Origin: Nakaseomyces glabratus
Lineage: Eukaryota; Ascomycota; Saccharomycetes; Saccharomycetales; Saccharomycetaceae
Assembly (NCBI RefSeq): GCF_010111755.1
Contig: NC_088963.1
Span: forward strand, 1,116,001 to 1,180,000
Length of the DNA: 64,000 nt
Direction: 5' to 3'
This document shows positions 10,051 through 19,681 of this stretch, piece by piece. Within the stretch, counting starts at the first letter, position 1; each line of letters begins with the position of its first letter. The notes under the pieces are model-generated. The model worked only from the letters and a program-made list of their open reading frames with translations, searched no databases and had not been told where the DNA came from. Position numbers and translations under genes: made by a program.

Positions 10051-10941
10051 TTATTTTGCTGCATTTCTCATAGATAAGAAGCAGTTCCATACCACACCTA
10101 CGGAACTGCTGAAGGGCACCTGATAGTGCTTAGGTATGACTAAAAAGTTGATGAATTGCATCATAGGCCAAATCATATAGTTACATCCCAGGGTGGTTAC
10201 ATATAGCCTTCTTATCTTCATACTAAAAGTGTATCTGTCACCTTGCTCTATCACATAATTGGAGTACATAAAGAAGAAGTATAGGGATACCGGCGAGTAT
10301 AACAATTGGTCAGTGAGAACCCGCTCAAGGACCTGAACTACCGTAGGATCTTCAGTATATATTGTGTTTAAGATAATATACCATGGCACCTGGAAAAAAG
10401 AAATGAAACCTCCCCATCCCATAAACCCTAACCATCTTCTAAAGTGAAAAGTGGCCACTTTCTCAGTATGATTGTATTCTATCTCGTCGTTGCTATTATC
10501 ATACTCACCATAGTCATTGAACACAGACAAATTATCATCATTGTCAGAGTCTAGTAACTCTTCATTGGCTTCAAATATACCCCCAGGAAGTGGCATTACA
10601 TTATAAGGTATCAAATTCTGGACCGTCTCATCTATTATTCGAGGCACTGGGTCCATCTCCCTAGAAAAATAGCACGTAATGCATTGTGCAAGTATATCAG
10701 ACAGCCCAAATAGCATGCAATTAGACAATTGAGATGCTATTAGTCTATTATACTTGTACAGATCCTTGTAATGATTGAAATAATATCTCCACATGAGATT
10801 CAACCAGCAAAACATTAAAAACCAATGCGTTAAGCTGATATGGAACACATTAGCAGTGAAGACTGTACGAAAGACGTTCCGCTGGCGTACTGCATAGTTA
10901 TAAGCAGTTGAACCGTCCACTCCTGGAAGAGCAATGGTCAT
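10051..10941 (-). CDS. Mpv17/PMP22-family membrane protein (YOR292C ortholog)
   Basis: 296 residues from the ATG at 10941; the longer frame begins only at a TTG. It has several hydrophobic segments. An N-terminal part contains SHLTHWFLMF-like hydrophobic sequence and SQLSNCMLFGLSDILAQ. An acidic insert follows (DNDDNLSVFNDYGEYDN, about 160-180). The conserved C-terminal Mpv17/PMP22 domain contains RRWLGFMGWGGFISF, VPWYIILNTI, DQLLYSPVSLYFFFMY and NYMIWPMMQFINF, the W-P-x-x-Q-x-x-N-F signature of the family. The S. cerevisiae protein is reported at the vacuole; its function is unknown. Relatives such as Sym1 and Mpv17 act in the mitochondrial inner membrane. The convergent neighbour YPK9 supports orthology. 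Confidence 0.88.
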   Translation of the reverse strand: MTIALPGVDGSTAYNYAVRQRNVFRTVFTANVFHISLTHWFLMFCWLNLMWRYYFNHYKDLYKYNRLIASQLSNCMLFGLSDILAQCITCYFSREMDPVPRIIDETVQNLIPYNVMPLPGGIFEANEELLDSDNDDNLSVFNDYGEYDNSNDEIEYNHTEKVATFHFRRWLGFMGWGGFISFFQVPWYIILNTIYTEDPTVVQVLERVLTDQLLYSPVSLYFFFMYSNYVIEQGDRYTFSMKIRRLYVTTLGCNYMIWPMMQFINFLVIPKHYQVPFSSSVGVVWNCFLSMRNAAK

Positions 10942-11428
10942 TTTTAATCGCAACAAAAGATGATTCGGTAGCCTGTGTTTTGGAAAGTCTGATACTGTTT
11001 ATAAGCCTTTGATTCGCATCCAATTAAGCAGATAACGTAAAAATAAGCTCCTAACGTTGAATATATGTTGAGCACTAAACACAACCACTGTCTTGGATGT
11101 CTGTTGTGTGTTGATATCCACCAGTTTTGTTGTTCGTTTCGGTCCTTTTAGTAGAGCTCATCGCACCGATAAGCGACCCGTTTAGGGCATCGGCCTAATA
11201 AGCCGAGAAACAGGTGATCATGTGATTGGGAATAATACAAATATTATTGAGCTATATCTCTACGTATTAGAATTTAGACCGGGGGTTATTATGAGAATAC
11301 CAATTATCTTCTAACTACCGAAGTCCACTTAGTATTCAGCACCAAACGCTTTATTTCAGACACTCCAAATGGCACAAAGCGAAGGGGTTTGTGATTTTGA
11401 TGTAATACACTACACAGTGCTACTCAGC
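10942..11428. promoter_or_regulatory. YOR292C-ortholog promoter with PAC motif; synteny breakpoint
   Basis: No gene seen. A PAC motif (AGCTCATCGC, the reverse complement of GCGATGAGCT) lies at 11155-11164, about 215 bp upstream of the minus-strand gene. The left and right flanking genes come from different S. cerevisiae chromosomes (XV and X), so this segment contains a rearrangement joint. Confidence 0.5.
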
Positions 11429-12259
11429 CTATACCGCACTATATCCACCTCTACTTGCAGATGAATCTCGCGTTCCTAAGGTCTTGGTTACTACTTCTTT
11501 GACAAATGTTGGCAGAGAAGTTATGAATTCTGTACCACGTTCAACAAATTCATTACGGAAGTCCTGGAAGGATCCACCTTTAGTGTTCAAGTATGAGACT
11601 ACCATCAAATATATGACAGTAAAGAGAATAGCGTAAACAAACAACCAGGTAAACCATGATGTTTTCTTGCTCTTCTTATCCTTGCCAGTGTTATTATTGT
11701 TATCAGGGTCGTTACCATTACCGTTACCATTACCGTTGTCGCCAGAGTCAGAGTTCCCGTCACGCTTACAACCAGATGGACCAGACATCTCAATCAATAC
11801 ATACTCAGAATTCCAGATCGTGGTCACCAGTTCGTCTGTCTTCAAGTTAGTATCACAAGAGTAACTCAAAGTAGCATCGATTGTGTTACTGCCCCATTTA
11901 ACACCCAAGAATCTGATATCAAACCCGCCAGACTCGACCTCTTCTACCTCATACTTGGCACTTTTATGGACATCCAATTTTTGTGTCAAATGGTCGCTTC
12001 CATCCACCTTAACATGCCTGATGGCACACATCAAGTCATCGCTCGAACACTCACTGGGCCTCTGTCTCCGAGATCCGTCTTCACAAGGAGCAAGATACCA
12101 CATCTCTGAAGTCTTGCTGGGTGGAGTGTCCAACTCATTCTTCAGCAGTATATCCTTGTTCGCAACGTTATAATTGCTCAAAACGTTGTGATTCTTACAA
12201 TTGAGGGCCACCGCGCTGCTTGCCATGGCCAAAGCCACTACCTGTCCTAACATAACCAT
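11429..12259 (-). CDS. ATG27: Autophagy type I membrane protein Atg27
   Basis: 276 residues from the ATG at 12259; the frame extends upstream only to a TTG. Atg27 travels between vacuole, endosome, Golgi and Atg9 vesicles and supports Atg9 trafficking in autophagy. An N-terminal signal peptide (MVMLGQVVALAMASSAVA) is followed by a lumenal domain with paired cysteines (LNCKNH, APCEDG, SECSSDDLMC, YSCDT, SGCKRD), the mannose-6-phosphate-receptor-like fold of the family. Next come a low-complexity GNGNGN/DNNNN stretch, one transmembrane segment (SWFTWLFVYAILFTVIYLMV, about 208-230) and a cytosolic tail ending in YSAV. That terminal tyrosine motif is the sorting signal described for the yeast protein. 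It neighbours SWI3 as in S. cerevisiae chromosome X (YJL178C, YJL176C), without RPL17B between them. Confidence 0.92.
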   Translation of the reverse strand: MVMLGQVVALAMASSAVALNCKNHNVLSNYNVANKDILLKNELDTPPSKTSEMWYLAPCEDGSRRQRPSECSSDDLMCAIRHVKVDGSDHLTQKLDVHKSAKYEVEEVESGGFDIRFLGVKWGSNTIDATLSYSCDTNLKTDELVTTIWNSEYVLIEMSGPSGCKRDGNSDSGDNGNGNGNGNDPDNNNNTGKDKKSKKTSWFTWLFVYAILFTVIYLMVVSYLNTKGGSFQDFRNEFVERGTEFITSLPTFVKEVVTKTLGTRDSSASRGGYSAV

Positions 12260-12570
12260 TGCTATATCTCTATCAGGACGTTTCAATACTATAAAAAGAC
12301 TGCAACCAATCTTATTACTATATCGACTTGATACTAGAGCAGTTTATATGACTACAACTAATATTATTCTTATATCTTCAGGTGTTTCCAGCCGTTGTGT
12401 AAGATAGCTGGCAACGAGTGAATGGATAATATAGAAATATAGATATTTAATTGTATTACAGTAACTGGAAATGTGTGGAGTTTATACGGATATATATCGT
12501 TAATATTACAAGTAGTGATTTGTTGCGTAAACTGTACCTTTTACAGAATAACTGCCTGGGATATGTATTG
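12260..12570. other. ATG27 upstream region
   Basis: 311 bp between the ATG27 start and the SWI3 stop. It is A/T-rich, with no coding frame or motif I can support. In S. cerevisiae the ribosomal gene RPL17B lies between these two genes; no trace of it is visible here. Confidence 0.5.
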
Positions 12571-15525
12571 TTATGCTGACCAGTATCTGTAGTACTGTGG
12601 TACTTCGATGGATACCGGTTTGACCTCCTTAGGCTCTGTAGATGACTTTGAATCACCTGGCGTAGCCAAAGATGGCGTAGGTGGGTCCATTACATGGTCC
12701 CTGATTACTTCTAGATCCTTCTTTAGAGCCTCCTTATCATCTGCATCTTCTAGAATCTTGGTCGCTATCTCCATGACCGATCTCGCATTCTTGGCTATCT
12801 GGAGTCTCTGCAGAAGTAAGGACTCCTGTTGTTTCTCCAACATTCTCTTTTCAAGATCAAAACTCTTCTCCATTTGATTTAGTAATTCTAGGTTAGAATC
12901 TAGTTTTTGTAATTGGATTTGTACTAATTCATGGGAGAGAGCGTGTAAATGTTTCTCCTCATTGTTGGCATAAACACCAGAGCGTACGCCCAGGGATGCA
13001 ATGGCAATCTCAGAGCCTTCTTTTGCGTCACTCTTCGTATTTTTTAGATTCTGTTCATGAACGTCTTCAATCCGTTGTATAGCTCTGCTGGTCATATTCT
13101 TCACTATCTGAGGATCAACCATACCTACTAAAAATGCAATTGTCGATAAGATAGGGTTCTCACTCTTAGAGAAAGGCAAATGAGGAGCAAATTTGATAGG
13201 GCCCAAATCTTTACCACCTTCACCGTTGTATAAAAATTTGTCTTCGATAGGTAGCTGAAGGAACTTGAGAATACATTGTTCTGGTGTTTTATTACCAATC
13301 TCAGAAGCCACTTTGTACCAATCTACACCATGTTTTTGCATACCATCCAGTAGTTTTTGCAAATCTTCTCTGCTCCATTCCTCGTCTGTGTGATCCAAAA
13401 TCTTTGGTTTCTTCAACTTATGCTCTTCATTGAAGATTGCCTCACTAGACCTTTTTAAACTACTACGTTCTTGGCCCTCATGGTGAGCCGGAGCTGTTTG
13501 TTGTTCTGTAGATTCTGTATTTTTTTCATCTTGATTCTCTTTCTTCACCTCAGTCTTTGTATGTTGTTTGTGGTGCACACTATTTTCGATTTTGCCTTCT
13601 ATAAATTTTCTTTTCTCTTCTTTTAGATATCTGTACAGTGCACTTTCTGAGTCATTCACATCCATCATCTTCTTCAACTTTGCCATATCTGGTAGTTGAA
13701 CAGATGGTTTATAACTTTCGAATGGGAACAATCCACGAGGAGCATCATGTCTCGTAGAGTAATCACCAGTAAAAGGAGGTTCAACATTCTTGGGTAATAC
13801 TTTAGCATCCACCTGATAGTTTATAATACCCCACTTAGTTAAAAATTTGTGTATTCTGAACAACGCAGCAGCATCACCAGAAACATTTCTTCTTGCAGCT
13901 GTCACCGTAAAATATTCATTTGGATTCAATCTATATGCATTTACCATGAAGTTTCTGTACTTTAAATATACTTGAGGAGTTTTGGAAGGAATCCTGTTAG
14001 TGAAAAACTCTGGCAGGGACTTCTTTTCAATCTCATGTATCTTTCTTAAGTCAAACCATTTGGAATAACTTGGTATCACAATTTCATGTGTCTGGATTAA
14101 AGCATATTCTGAATCATTTGATGCCTGTTCTCCTTCAGTGGCCGGAGACCCTGTTAACTGTGCTTCATCCTTTTCTTCTTTTAATAAATCATTTGGTGAC
14201 TCTATTCCATCCTGCATCTTGACATCTTCTGTAGTATGGTCTTGTACATTTTTATCCTGCCCAGGTATTTCATCAACAGGGTTTTCACCTGAGAGTTTTT
14301 CATCAGAGGGCTTTTCAATGGGCAATCCATTAGATATCTCTAGAGTAGGTAATTCCTCTGTGGGTGAATGCTCTTTAGGCTGCTCATTGGATGTGATGCC
14401 GTGTACATGAGAAGTACTTTCGTTAGTGTGCTCTTGAGTTATATCTTCTTTAGTGGGTAGTTGAGTGGAAGCTGGCCCATCAATATGCTGCTCATGTGAT
14501 ACATGTCCAAGGGATGGCTGTTCAGAGGAAGTCATGTCTTGACTTATTTGGTCATCAGTAACTTTGGACTGGAGTTGTCCATCGGTAATCTCGTCCTGAG
14601 CTTGCTCATCAGTAGGTTTGTCCTTGGAAATTTGTTGATCAGAGACAATTCCTTCTGTAATTTGTTGATCAGAAGCTTTTTCCTGAATTATTGAATCATC
14701 TGAAACTTTTTCCTCATTTGGTAACTCATCGGAAGCCTTAAATTCATTTCCGTCATCACCAGAGACCCTTTCCTCATTTGGTTGTTCATCAGCCCTATCT
14801 TCAATTGGTTGTTCATTAGAAATCTCTCGACCAGTTGGCAATTCTGTAGCATCATCTTGTAATTCTACATCTGATTTATTATCGTTAGGTTGTTCTGAGT
14901 CCTGCTTGTCTTCAGTAGGCCGTTCTACTTCTGGTTTATTTTCAGCAGGTTGTTCTGCGTTTAGACTGTCTTCGATTGGTTGTTCTACTTCTTGTTTATC
15001 ATCCGTAGGTTGTTCTGAGTTTAGATTGTCTTCGATTGACTGTTCTGCGTCTAGCTTTTCTTCGATTGGTTGTTCTAGTTCTTGTTTATCATCTGTAAGT
15101 TGTTCTGCTTTTAGATTGTCTTCGATTGGTTGTTCCGCATCGGTCTTATCTTTGTTAGGGTCTGTGTCTGACTTAACCTCAGTGGGTTGTGATATAGATG
15201 ATACAGGTTCTGTCACATCTGCCGGTTCTTGTGCTTCCATTTCTGTTACATCCACAGCCTCTTTTTCAGGTGCCTCAGATTCCTGTTCCGATACTTTGTG
15301 CTCTGGCTCAAAATCTAGTATACCTGGCGCATCACCAGCGGCATCACCAGCGGTATCACCAGCGGCATCACCAGCATCCTCATGTGCATCCTCAGCTTCC
15401 CCCGGCGAAGACGTCTTGATCCGAGACTTCTCGTCAGCGCTCTCGTACACCGAGTAGTCCTGCGCGTCGTTCCCGTCGTTCCCGTCGTTATCGCCAAACA
15501 GGTCCACGTCCATGTCAAAGTCCAT
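12571..15525 (-). CDS. SWI3: SWI/SNF chromatin-remodelling subunit Swi3
   Basis: 984 residues, S. cerevisiae Swi3 being slightly smaller. It is a scaffold subunit, present as a dimer, of the nuclear SWI/SNF nucleosome remodeller. The N-terminal 470 residues are acidic and repetitive, including a run of GDAAGDTAGDAAGD-type repeats (nt about 15330-15385) and nine 10-residue EQP-type units. The SWIRM domain starts near residue 480 (IVIPSYSKWFDLRKIHEIEK through YRNFMVNAYRLNP and LFRIHKFLTKWGIINYQVD). The SANT domain is near 712-765 (EEWSREDLQKLLDGMQKHGVDW...KTPEQCILKFLQLPIED). A C-terminal coiled coil (LNQMEKSFDLEKRMLEKQQE) is the dimerisation zipper. ATG at 15525. It shares a divergent promoter with KIN2. 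Confidence 0.95.
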   Translation of the reverse strand: MDFDMDVDLFGDNDGNDGNDAQDYSVYESADEKSRIKTSSPGEAEDAHEDAGDAAGDTAGDAAGDAPGILDFEPEHKVSEQESEAPEKEAVDVTEMEAQEPADVTEPVSSISQPTEVKSDTDPNKDKTDAEQPIEDNLKAEQLTDDKQELEQPIEEKLDAEQSIEDNLNSEQPTDDKQEVEQPIEDSLNAEQPAENKPEVERPTEDKQDSEQPNDNKSDVELQDDATELPTGREISNEQPIEDRADEQPNEERVSGDDGNEFKASDELPNEEKVSDDSIIQEKASDQQITEGIVSDQQISKDKPTDEQAQDEITDGQLQSKVTDDQISQDMTSSEQPSLGHVSHEQHIDGPASTQLPTKEDITQEHTNESTSHVHGITSNEQPKEHSPTEELPTLEISNGLPIEKPSDEKLSGENPVDEIPGQDKNVQDHTTEDVKMQDGIESPNDLLKEEKDEAQLTGSPATEGEQASNDSEYALIQTHEIVIPSYSKWFDLRKIHEIEKKSLPEFFTNRIPSKTPQVYLKYRNFMVNAYRLNPNEYFTVTAARRNVSGDAAALFRIHKFLTKWGIINYQVDAKVLPKNVEPPFTGDYSTRHDAPRGLFPFESYKPSVQLPDMAKLKKMMDVNDSESALYRYLKEEKRKFIEGKIENSVHHKQHTKTEVKKENQDEKNTESTEQQTAPAHHEGQERSSLKRSSEAIFNEEHKLKKPKILDHTDEEWSREDLQKLLDGMQKHGVDWYKVASEIGNKTPEQCILKFLQLPIEDKFLYNGEGGKDLGPIKFAPHLPFSKSENPILSTIAFLVGMVDPQIVKNMTSRAIQRIEDVHEQNLKNTKSDAKEGSEIAIASLGVRSGVYANNEEKHLHALSHELVQIQLQKLDSNLELLNQMEKSFDLEKRMLEKQQESLLLQRLQIAKNARSVMEIATKILEDADDKEALKKDLEVIRDHVMDPPTPSLATPGDSKSSTEPKEVKPVSIEVPQYYRYWSA
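14866..15135 (-). repeat. 30-bp minisatellite in SWI3 (nine 10-residue units)
   Basis: Nine in-frame units of exactly 30 bp with no spacer, encoding EQPIEDNLKA, EQLTDDKQEL, EQPIEEKLDA, EQSIEDNLNS, EQPTDDKQEV, EQPIEDSLNA, EQPAENKPEV, ERPTEDKQDS and EQPNDNKSDV. Two alternating subtypes are visible (an ED-N-L type and a DDKQE type). More diverged units continue towards nt 14500. Confidence 0.9.
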
Positions 15526-15906
15526 CCTATTCCCGTTACGCGCAATGTACTTACAACTCCTGCGCGGCTAAATACCACTTCCGAGCCCTCTTATTTATGT
15601 ATGAGGAAGAGACGCCAAGCTAAAGACCCCCATCAGCTTGGGAAGTTCCGGCAAAAATCAAAATATCTCTTCACACGGATATAACTACATACGTATATCA
15701 TATTATACGTGAACATCCGTTCGAATCCTCCTGGGAGCAGAAATTTATCAAAAGTTTTCTGGAAATTTCAAAATTTCAATTAAAAAAAAAAATTTAAAAT
15801 AAAAAAAAACACTCAGGACTATAAAGAAACCAGATCCTGGAGTTCTTGGACAGTTTACACAACACTCCTAGTGCAGTAAGCCTTTTTATAAGAGTCAAGT
15901 GCGATA
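15526..15906. promoter_or_regulatory. SWI3/KIN2 divergent promoter with poly(dA) tracts; synteny breakpoint
   Basis: 381 bp between divergent starts. Two homopolymer A tracts, 11 bp at 15782-15792 and 9 bp at 15801-15809, lie about 100 bp before KIN2; such tracts usually exclude nucleosomes. No PAC motif seen. The S. cerevisiae counterparts of the two genes are on chromosomes X and XII. Confidence 0.5.
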
Positions 15907-18900
15907 ATGGAGAGGGACTACCATGTGAATACGGGGTTCCAGATGGGGCGGCGCGAGGAGGAGCGCGGGATAGCGATGGCGCCGGCGTCGCTGCGGATGA
16001 TGGGGAAGAGTGGTGCGCGGGAGCTGATGGAGCCAGCCACTGTGAATGCTGGAGTACAGGATATAGATGCGAATGCGGAGATGCAGGCTACGGATATGCC
16101 AGGAGCACCTGCGTCCGTGCCTGCAGAGAGGAAAAGTCAGGGCCAAGGACAGAGCCAAGGACAGGGCCAAGGACAGGGCCAGGGCCAGGGCCAAATGAAG
16201 CAGTTCCACAGGAAGTCGCTGGGCGACTGGGATTTCTTGGAGACAGTGGGTGCTGGGTCTATGGGGAAAGTGAAGCTGGCGAAGCACAGACGTACAGGAG
16301 AGGTGTGTGCCATCAAGATTGTAAATAGGGCAACAAAGGCCTTCCTGCACAAGGAGCAGAACAGCCCGCCGCCGGTAAACAACCAGGAGATTATGGAGAG
16401 ACAGAAGAAACTGGAGAAAGAGATATCCAGAGATAAGCGGGCCATACGGGAGGCATCCTTGGGCCAGATCTTCTACCACCCGCACATATGCAGGTTGTTC
16501 GAGATGTGTACCATGTCCAATCACTTCTACATGCTCTTTGAGTACGTTGCAGGTGGCCAGTTGCTGGACTACATTATCCAGCATGGCTCCTTACGAGAGC
16601 ACCACGCGCGCAAGTTTGCCAGAGGAGTCGCTAGCGCTTTGCAGTACTTGCATGCCAATAACATAGTGCACCGTGACTTGAAGATCGAAAACATCATGAT
16701 ATCAAACTCCGGTGAAATTAAGATTATAGATTTTGGTCTTTCAAACGTTTATGATACGAGAAAACAATTGCATACATTCTGTGGGTCACTATACTTTGCC
16801 GCACCAGAACTTTTAAAAGCACATCCTTATACAGGTCCAGAAGTGGACGTTTGGTCTTTTGGTGTGGTGCTATATGTACTGGTGTGCGGTAAAGTGCCGT
16901 TTGATGACGAGAATTCAAGTGTTCTGCATGAAAAGATTAAAAGGGGTAAGGTCGAATACCCACAACACTTATCCATAGAAGTGATGTCATTACTATCTAA
17001 GATGCTGGTTGTCGATCCATCTCGTAGAGCTTCATTGAAACAAGTAGTGGAACATCCATGGATGACTAAAGGCTACGACACCCCTGCACCGTCATACGTA
17101 CCAAACAGAATACCGTTGACTCCAGAAATGTTAGACTCTACTGTCTTAAGAGAAATGTTTAGATTGGAATTCATTGAAGACATAGAAGAAACAAGAAAAC
17201 TATTAGCAACAATTGTTTCAGACCCAACCTATCTCACATTATCAAACGAATACTGGACTAGACTACAGTCTATAACCGAGACAACAGGTCAGGGTAAAAC
17301 GACTCATTTTGAAATTCAAGGTGTATCAATTAACTTTCATTTGACTTCGGGTGTGAACAAAATACCATTTGAGGATCCTACTAGGGCATTTCATCCACTA
17401 CTATCTATTTATTACCTAGTTGCTGAGATGTTACAACGTAAGATGGCCAAGCTGCAAAAGAAACAAGCATTGATACAACAACAGCAACAACAAATTCAAA
17501 AACAACAGCAGCAACGTGTGCAACAACAACAACCACAACAACAAAAGCAACCATTAACACCTAAGGAACCTGAACAAACGGAATTTGCTTATTCAAAGAC
17601 TCCCAACACTTCAGATAAGTCTGCAGGTTTGACCGTTCCGAGCAGACCAACTGACATCATTAATGAAATGAAAGCGAAATCTGATAGAACTGACTATATT
17701 ATGAATACTCCAAAACAAGACACTGGCTCTAATACTACTGTTGAAAAATTATACACACCAAAAGAGCAACAATCTGTGGAAAGAAAAACGGCGCCCCTAC
17801 ATATCATGGTACCACCTAAATTAACAATGCCTGAACAGGCTCATACTTCACCCACCACAAGAAAGAGCTCCGACATACATGATGAACTGAATACTGCGAT
17901 GTCTCCGAAAGTTTTATCAAAAGAGTACGAGCAAAGACCTAACACTCAGCTGGATTCGCCGGAGAAGAAACGCTTCCCCGCACTTTTTGGCAAATTGTCT
18001 CAGAAGAGGCAACCTTCTTCTCAACAATCACCTCAATCAAACAACAATCCTCAATTTCAAGTACATGCTGCACCAAACCTGGAACCGGCGAAGAGATCAA
18101 CTAAAACACACACTCGTACTGTTTCTGAATATGTGCCTGGCCCCTCCAATAACAAGGAGTTTATTGAAACTTATTTACCATCAAATTATGCCAATAAAAA
18201 CAATTCACCAAGTAGATCTGTTTCCACAAAGGTGGCCAACACCGAAAGGTTCCCAGCTTTACCAGCGAATGCAAATACAATGGTAGAACAACAATTAGCT
18301 AAAGATATGGATAATCTTAACGTCAATAACAACACCAACAGAGCTCCTGATACATCAAGTGCTGATTATGATGAAAACAAACCTTTACCACCATTAACAG
18401 TAACTAAAGGTAGAAAACTACATCCTAGCGCAAGAGCAAAGTCTGTTGGTCATAGCAGAAGAGAGTCACTTAAATTCACAAGACCACCAGTACCCACTAA
18501 TGTCCAAGGCTATGATAATGATGATGCTGGATTCTTGGAGTACAGTGATGACAATAGAAACGATTCAGCAATTATTAGAACACCAAACAGTTCAAAATAT
18601 TTATCACCACCTACACCAAATACCAGATTCGGCTTTGGATCAACAGAGGAACTTACCGATGAACAAATTCTGGAACAAGCTTCTCGTGCTCCTCCTGGAA
18701 CAATGCCATCTATTGATTATCCAAGGTCTTTGTTCTTGAAGGGTTTCTTTTCCGTGCAAACAACATCATCTAAACCTCTTCCTATTGTTCGTTATAAAAT
18801 CATGCATTTGTTGAAAAAGATGCATGTTGAGTTCAAAGAAGTTAAAGGTGGATTTGTTTGTACACACGAAGGCCAGTTAAGTTTCTTAAATAATGATAAT

Positions 18901-19485
18901 GAACTTCCTGAGTACAATCCATTAGCAGAGACAGACGAGAACAACATTGATAACAGGCTAACAATAAATACAAACTTGTCTCCACATCCATCCCAGAACC
19001 ATCTACAGCTACCTACTCCTATTGAGAATCAAGCCGTAACATATAGAAGTATCAGATCTGGATCAAGACAAAATTCCATTAGAAGACAAGGTTCCACAAA
19101 AATTTCACCAAATATACCTACAACTCCAATGGCAACCACTGAACATCATAGGAATATTTCTGAAGTTATGTCACCAGTTGCCCAAAATATCAACCTTGGC
19201 AGCACACTCTCTGACGAACACTCAACAACATCTCTAGACAATATTGCAAATCAAGAAGATATCTTAACTACTTCAAGGGTTCAAAATATGAATAGACCTG
19301 ACCTTGACTTAGAACAACAAGCTATCGCAAAAGCATCTAATGAAAAAAGCAGAGTTAAATTTGAGATTCACATCGTTAAGGTGCGGATTGTGGGTCTTGC
19401 TGGTGTCCATTTCAAGAAAGTGTCCGGTAACACTTGGCTATATAAAGAGTTGGCATCCCATATCCTAAAGAACCTAAATCTTTAA
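15907..19485 (+). CDS. KIN2: Kin1/Kin2-type serine/threonine protein kinase
   Basis: 1192 residues. MARK/PAR-1-family kinase of the cytoplasmic face of the plasma membrane, acting in polarised secretion and in ER stress mRNA handling. A low-complexity N terminus holds a QG repeat (about 78-96). The kinase domain spans about 105-395: glycine loop GAGSMGKVKLAKH (115), AIKIV, catalytic HRDLKIEN (255), DFGLS (275) and the activation segment HTFCGSLYFAAPELL. A long disordered middle has a poly-Q stretch (nt 17466-17540) and many S/T-P sites. The C-terminal KA1 domain, which binds acidic phospholipids, ends the protein (HIVKVRIVGLAGVHFKKVSGN). HRT3, CHA4 and ICT1 follow as for S. cerevisiae KIN2 (YLR096W), but no second paralog is in view, so KIN1 versus KIN2 rests on synteny. 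Confidence 0.93.
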   Translation: MERDYHVNTGFQMGRREEERGIAMAPASLRMMGKSGARELMEPATVNAGVQDIDANAEMQATDMPGAPASVPAERKSQGQGQSQGQGQGQGQGQGQMKQFHRKSLGDWDFLETVGAGSMGKVKLAKHRRTGEVCAIKIVNRATKAFLHKEQNSPPPVNNQEIMERQKKLEKEISRDKRAIREASLGQIFYHPHICRLFEMCTMSNHFYMLFEYVAGGQLLDYIIQHGSLREHHARKFARGVASALQYLHANNIVHRDLKIENIMISNSGEIKIIDFGLSNVYDTRKQLHTFCGSLYFAAPELLKAHPYTGPEVDVWSFGVVLYVLVCGKVPFDDENSSVLHEKIKRGKVEYPQHLSIEVMSLLSKMLVVDPSRRASLKQVVEHPWMTKGYDTPAPSYVPNRIPLTPEMLDSTVLREMFRLEFIEDIEETRKLLATIVSDPTYLTLSNEYWTRLQSITETTGQGKTTHFEIQGVSINFHLTSGVNKIPFEDPTRAFHPLLSIYYLVAEMLQRKMAKLQKKQALIQQQQQQIQKQQQQRVQQQQPQQQKQPLTPKEPEQTEFAYSKTPNTSDKSAGLTVPSRPTDIINEMKAKSDRTDYIMNTPKQDTGSNTTVEKLYTPKEQQSVERKTAPLHIMVPPKLTMPEQAHTSPTTRKSSDIHDELNTAMSPKVLSKEYEQRPNTQLDSPEKKRFPALFGKLSQKRQPSSQQSPQSNNNPQFQVHAAPNLEPAKRSTKTHTRTVSEYVPGPSNNKEFIETYLPSNYANKNNSPSRSVSTKVANTERFPALPANANTMVEQQLAKDMDNLNVNNNTNRAPDTSSADYDENKPLPPLTVTKGRKLHPSARAKSVGHSRRESLKFTRPPVPTNVQGYDNDDAGFLEYSDDNRNDSAIIRTPNSSKYLSPPTPNTRFGFGSTEELTDEQILEQASRAPPGTMPSIDYPRSLFLKGFFSVQTTSSKPLPIVRYKIMHLLKKMHVEFKEVKGGFVCTHEGQLSFLNNDNELPEYNPLAETDENNIDNRLTINTNLSPHPSQNHLQLPTPIENQAVTYRSIRSGSRQNSIRRQGSTKISPNIPTTPMATTEHHRNISEVMSPVAQNINLGSTLSDEHSTTSLDNIANQEDILTTSRVQNMNRPDLDLEQQAIAKASNEKSRVKFEIHIVKVRIVGLAGVHFKKVSGNTWLYKELASHILKNLNL
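16138..16194 (+). repeat. Coding minisatellite in KIN2 (Q-G repeats)
   Basis: About four and a half 12-bp units of the GGCCAAGGACAG type (16141-16152, 16153-16164, 16165-16176, 16177-16188, partial to 16194), encoding alternating glutamine and glycine just before the kinase domain. High GC compared with the rest of the gene. Confidence 0.85.
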
Positions 19486-19681
19486 TTTACAGTAATATAA
19501 TATTCTTTGATTTTATTCCATTGCAATTTTATATATATTTCGTAATTGTTCAAAACATTTGCTACTGAAATATCTAAAAATTCTTACCCAAAATAAATAT
19601 TCTATATGCTTGATAATAGAACTTGATACTAACCAAAAAATCGAATTTCTTAAGATGAAACCCAAAGGCTCATTATAGCTA

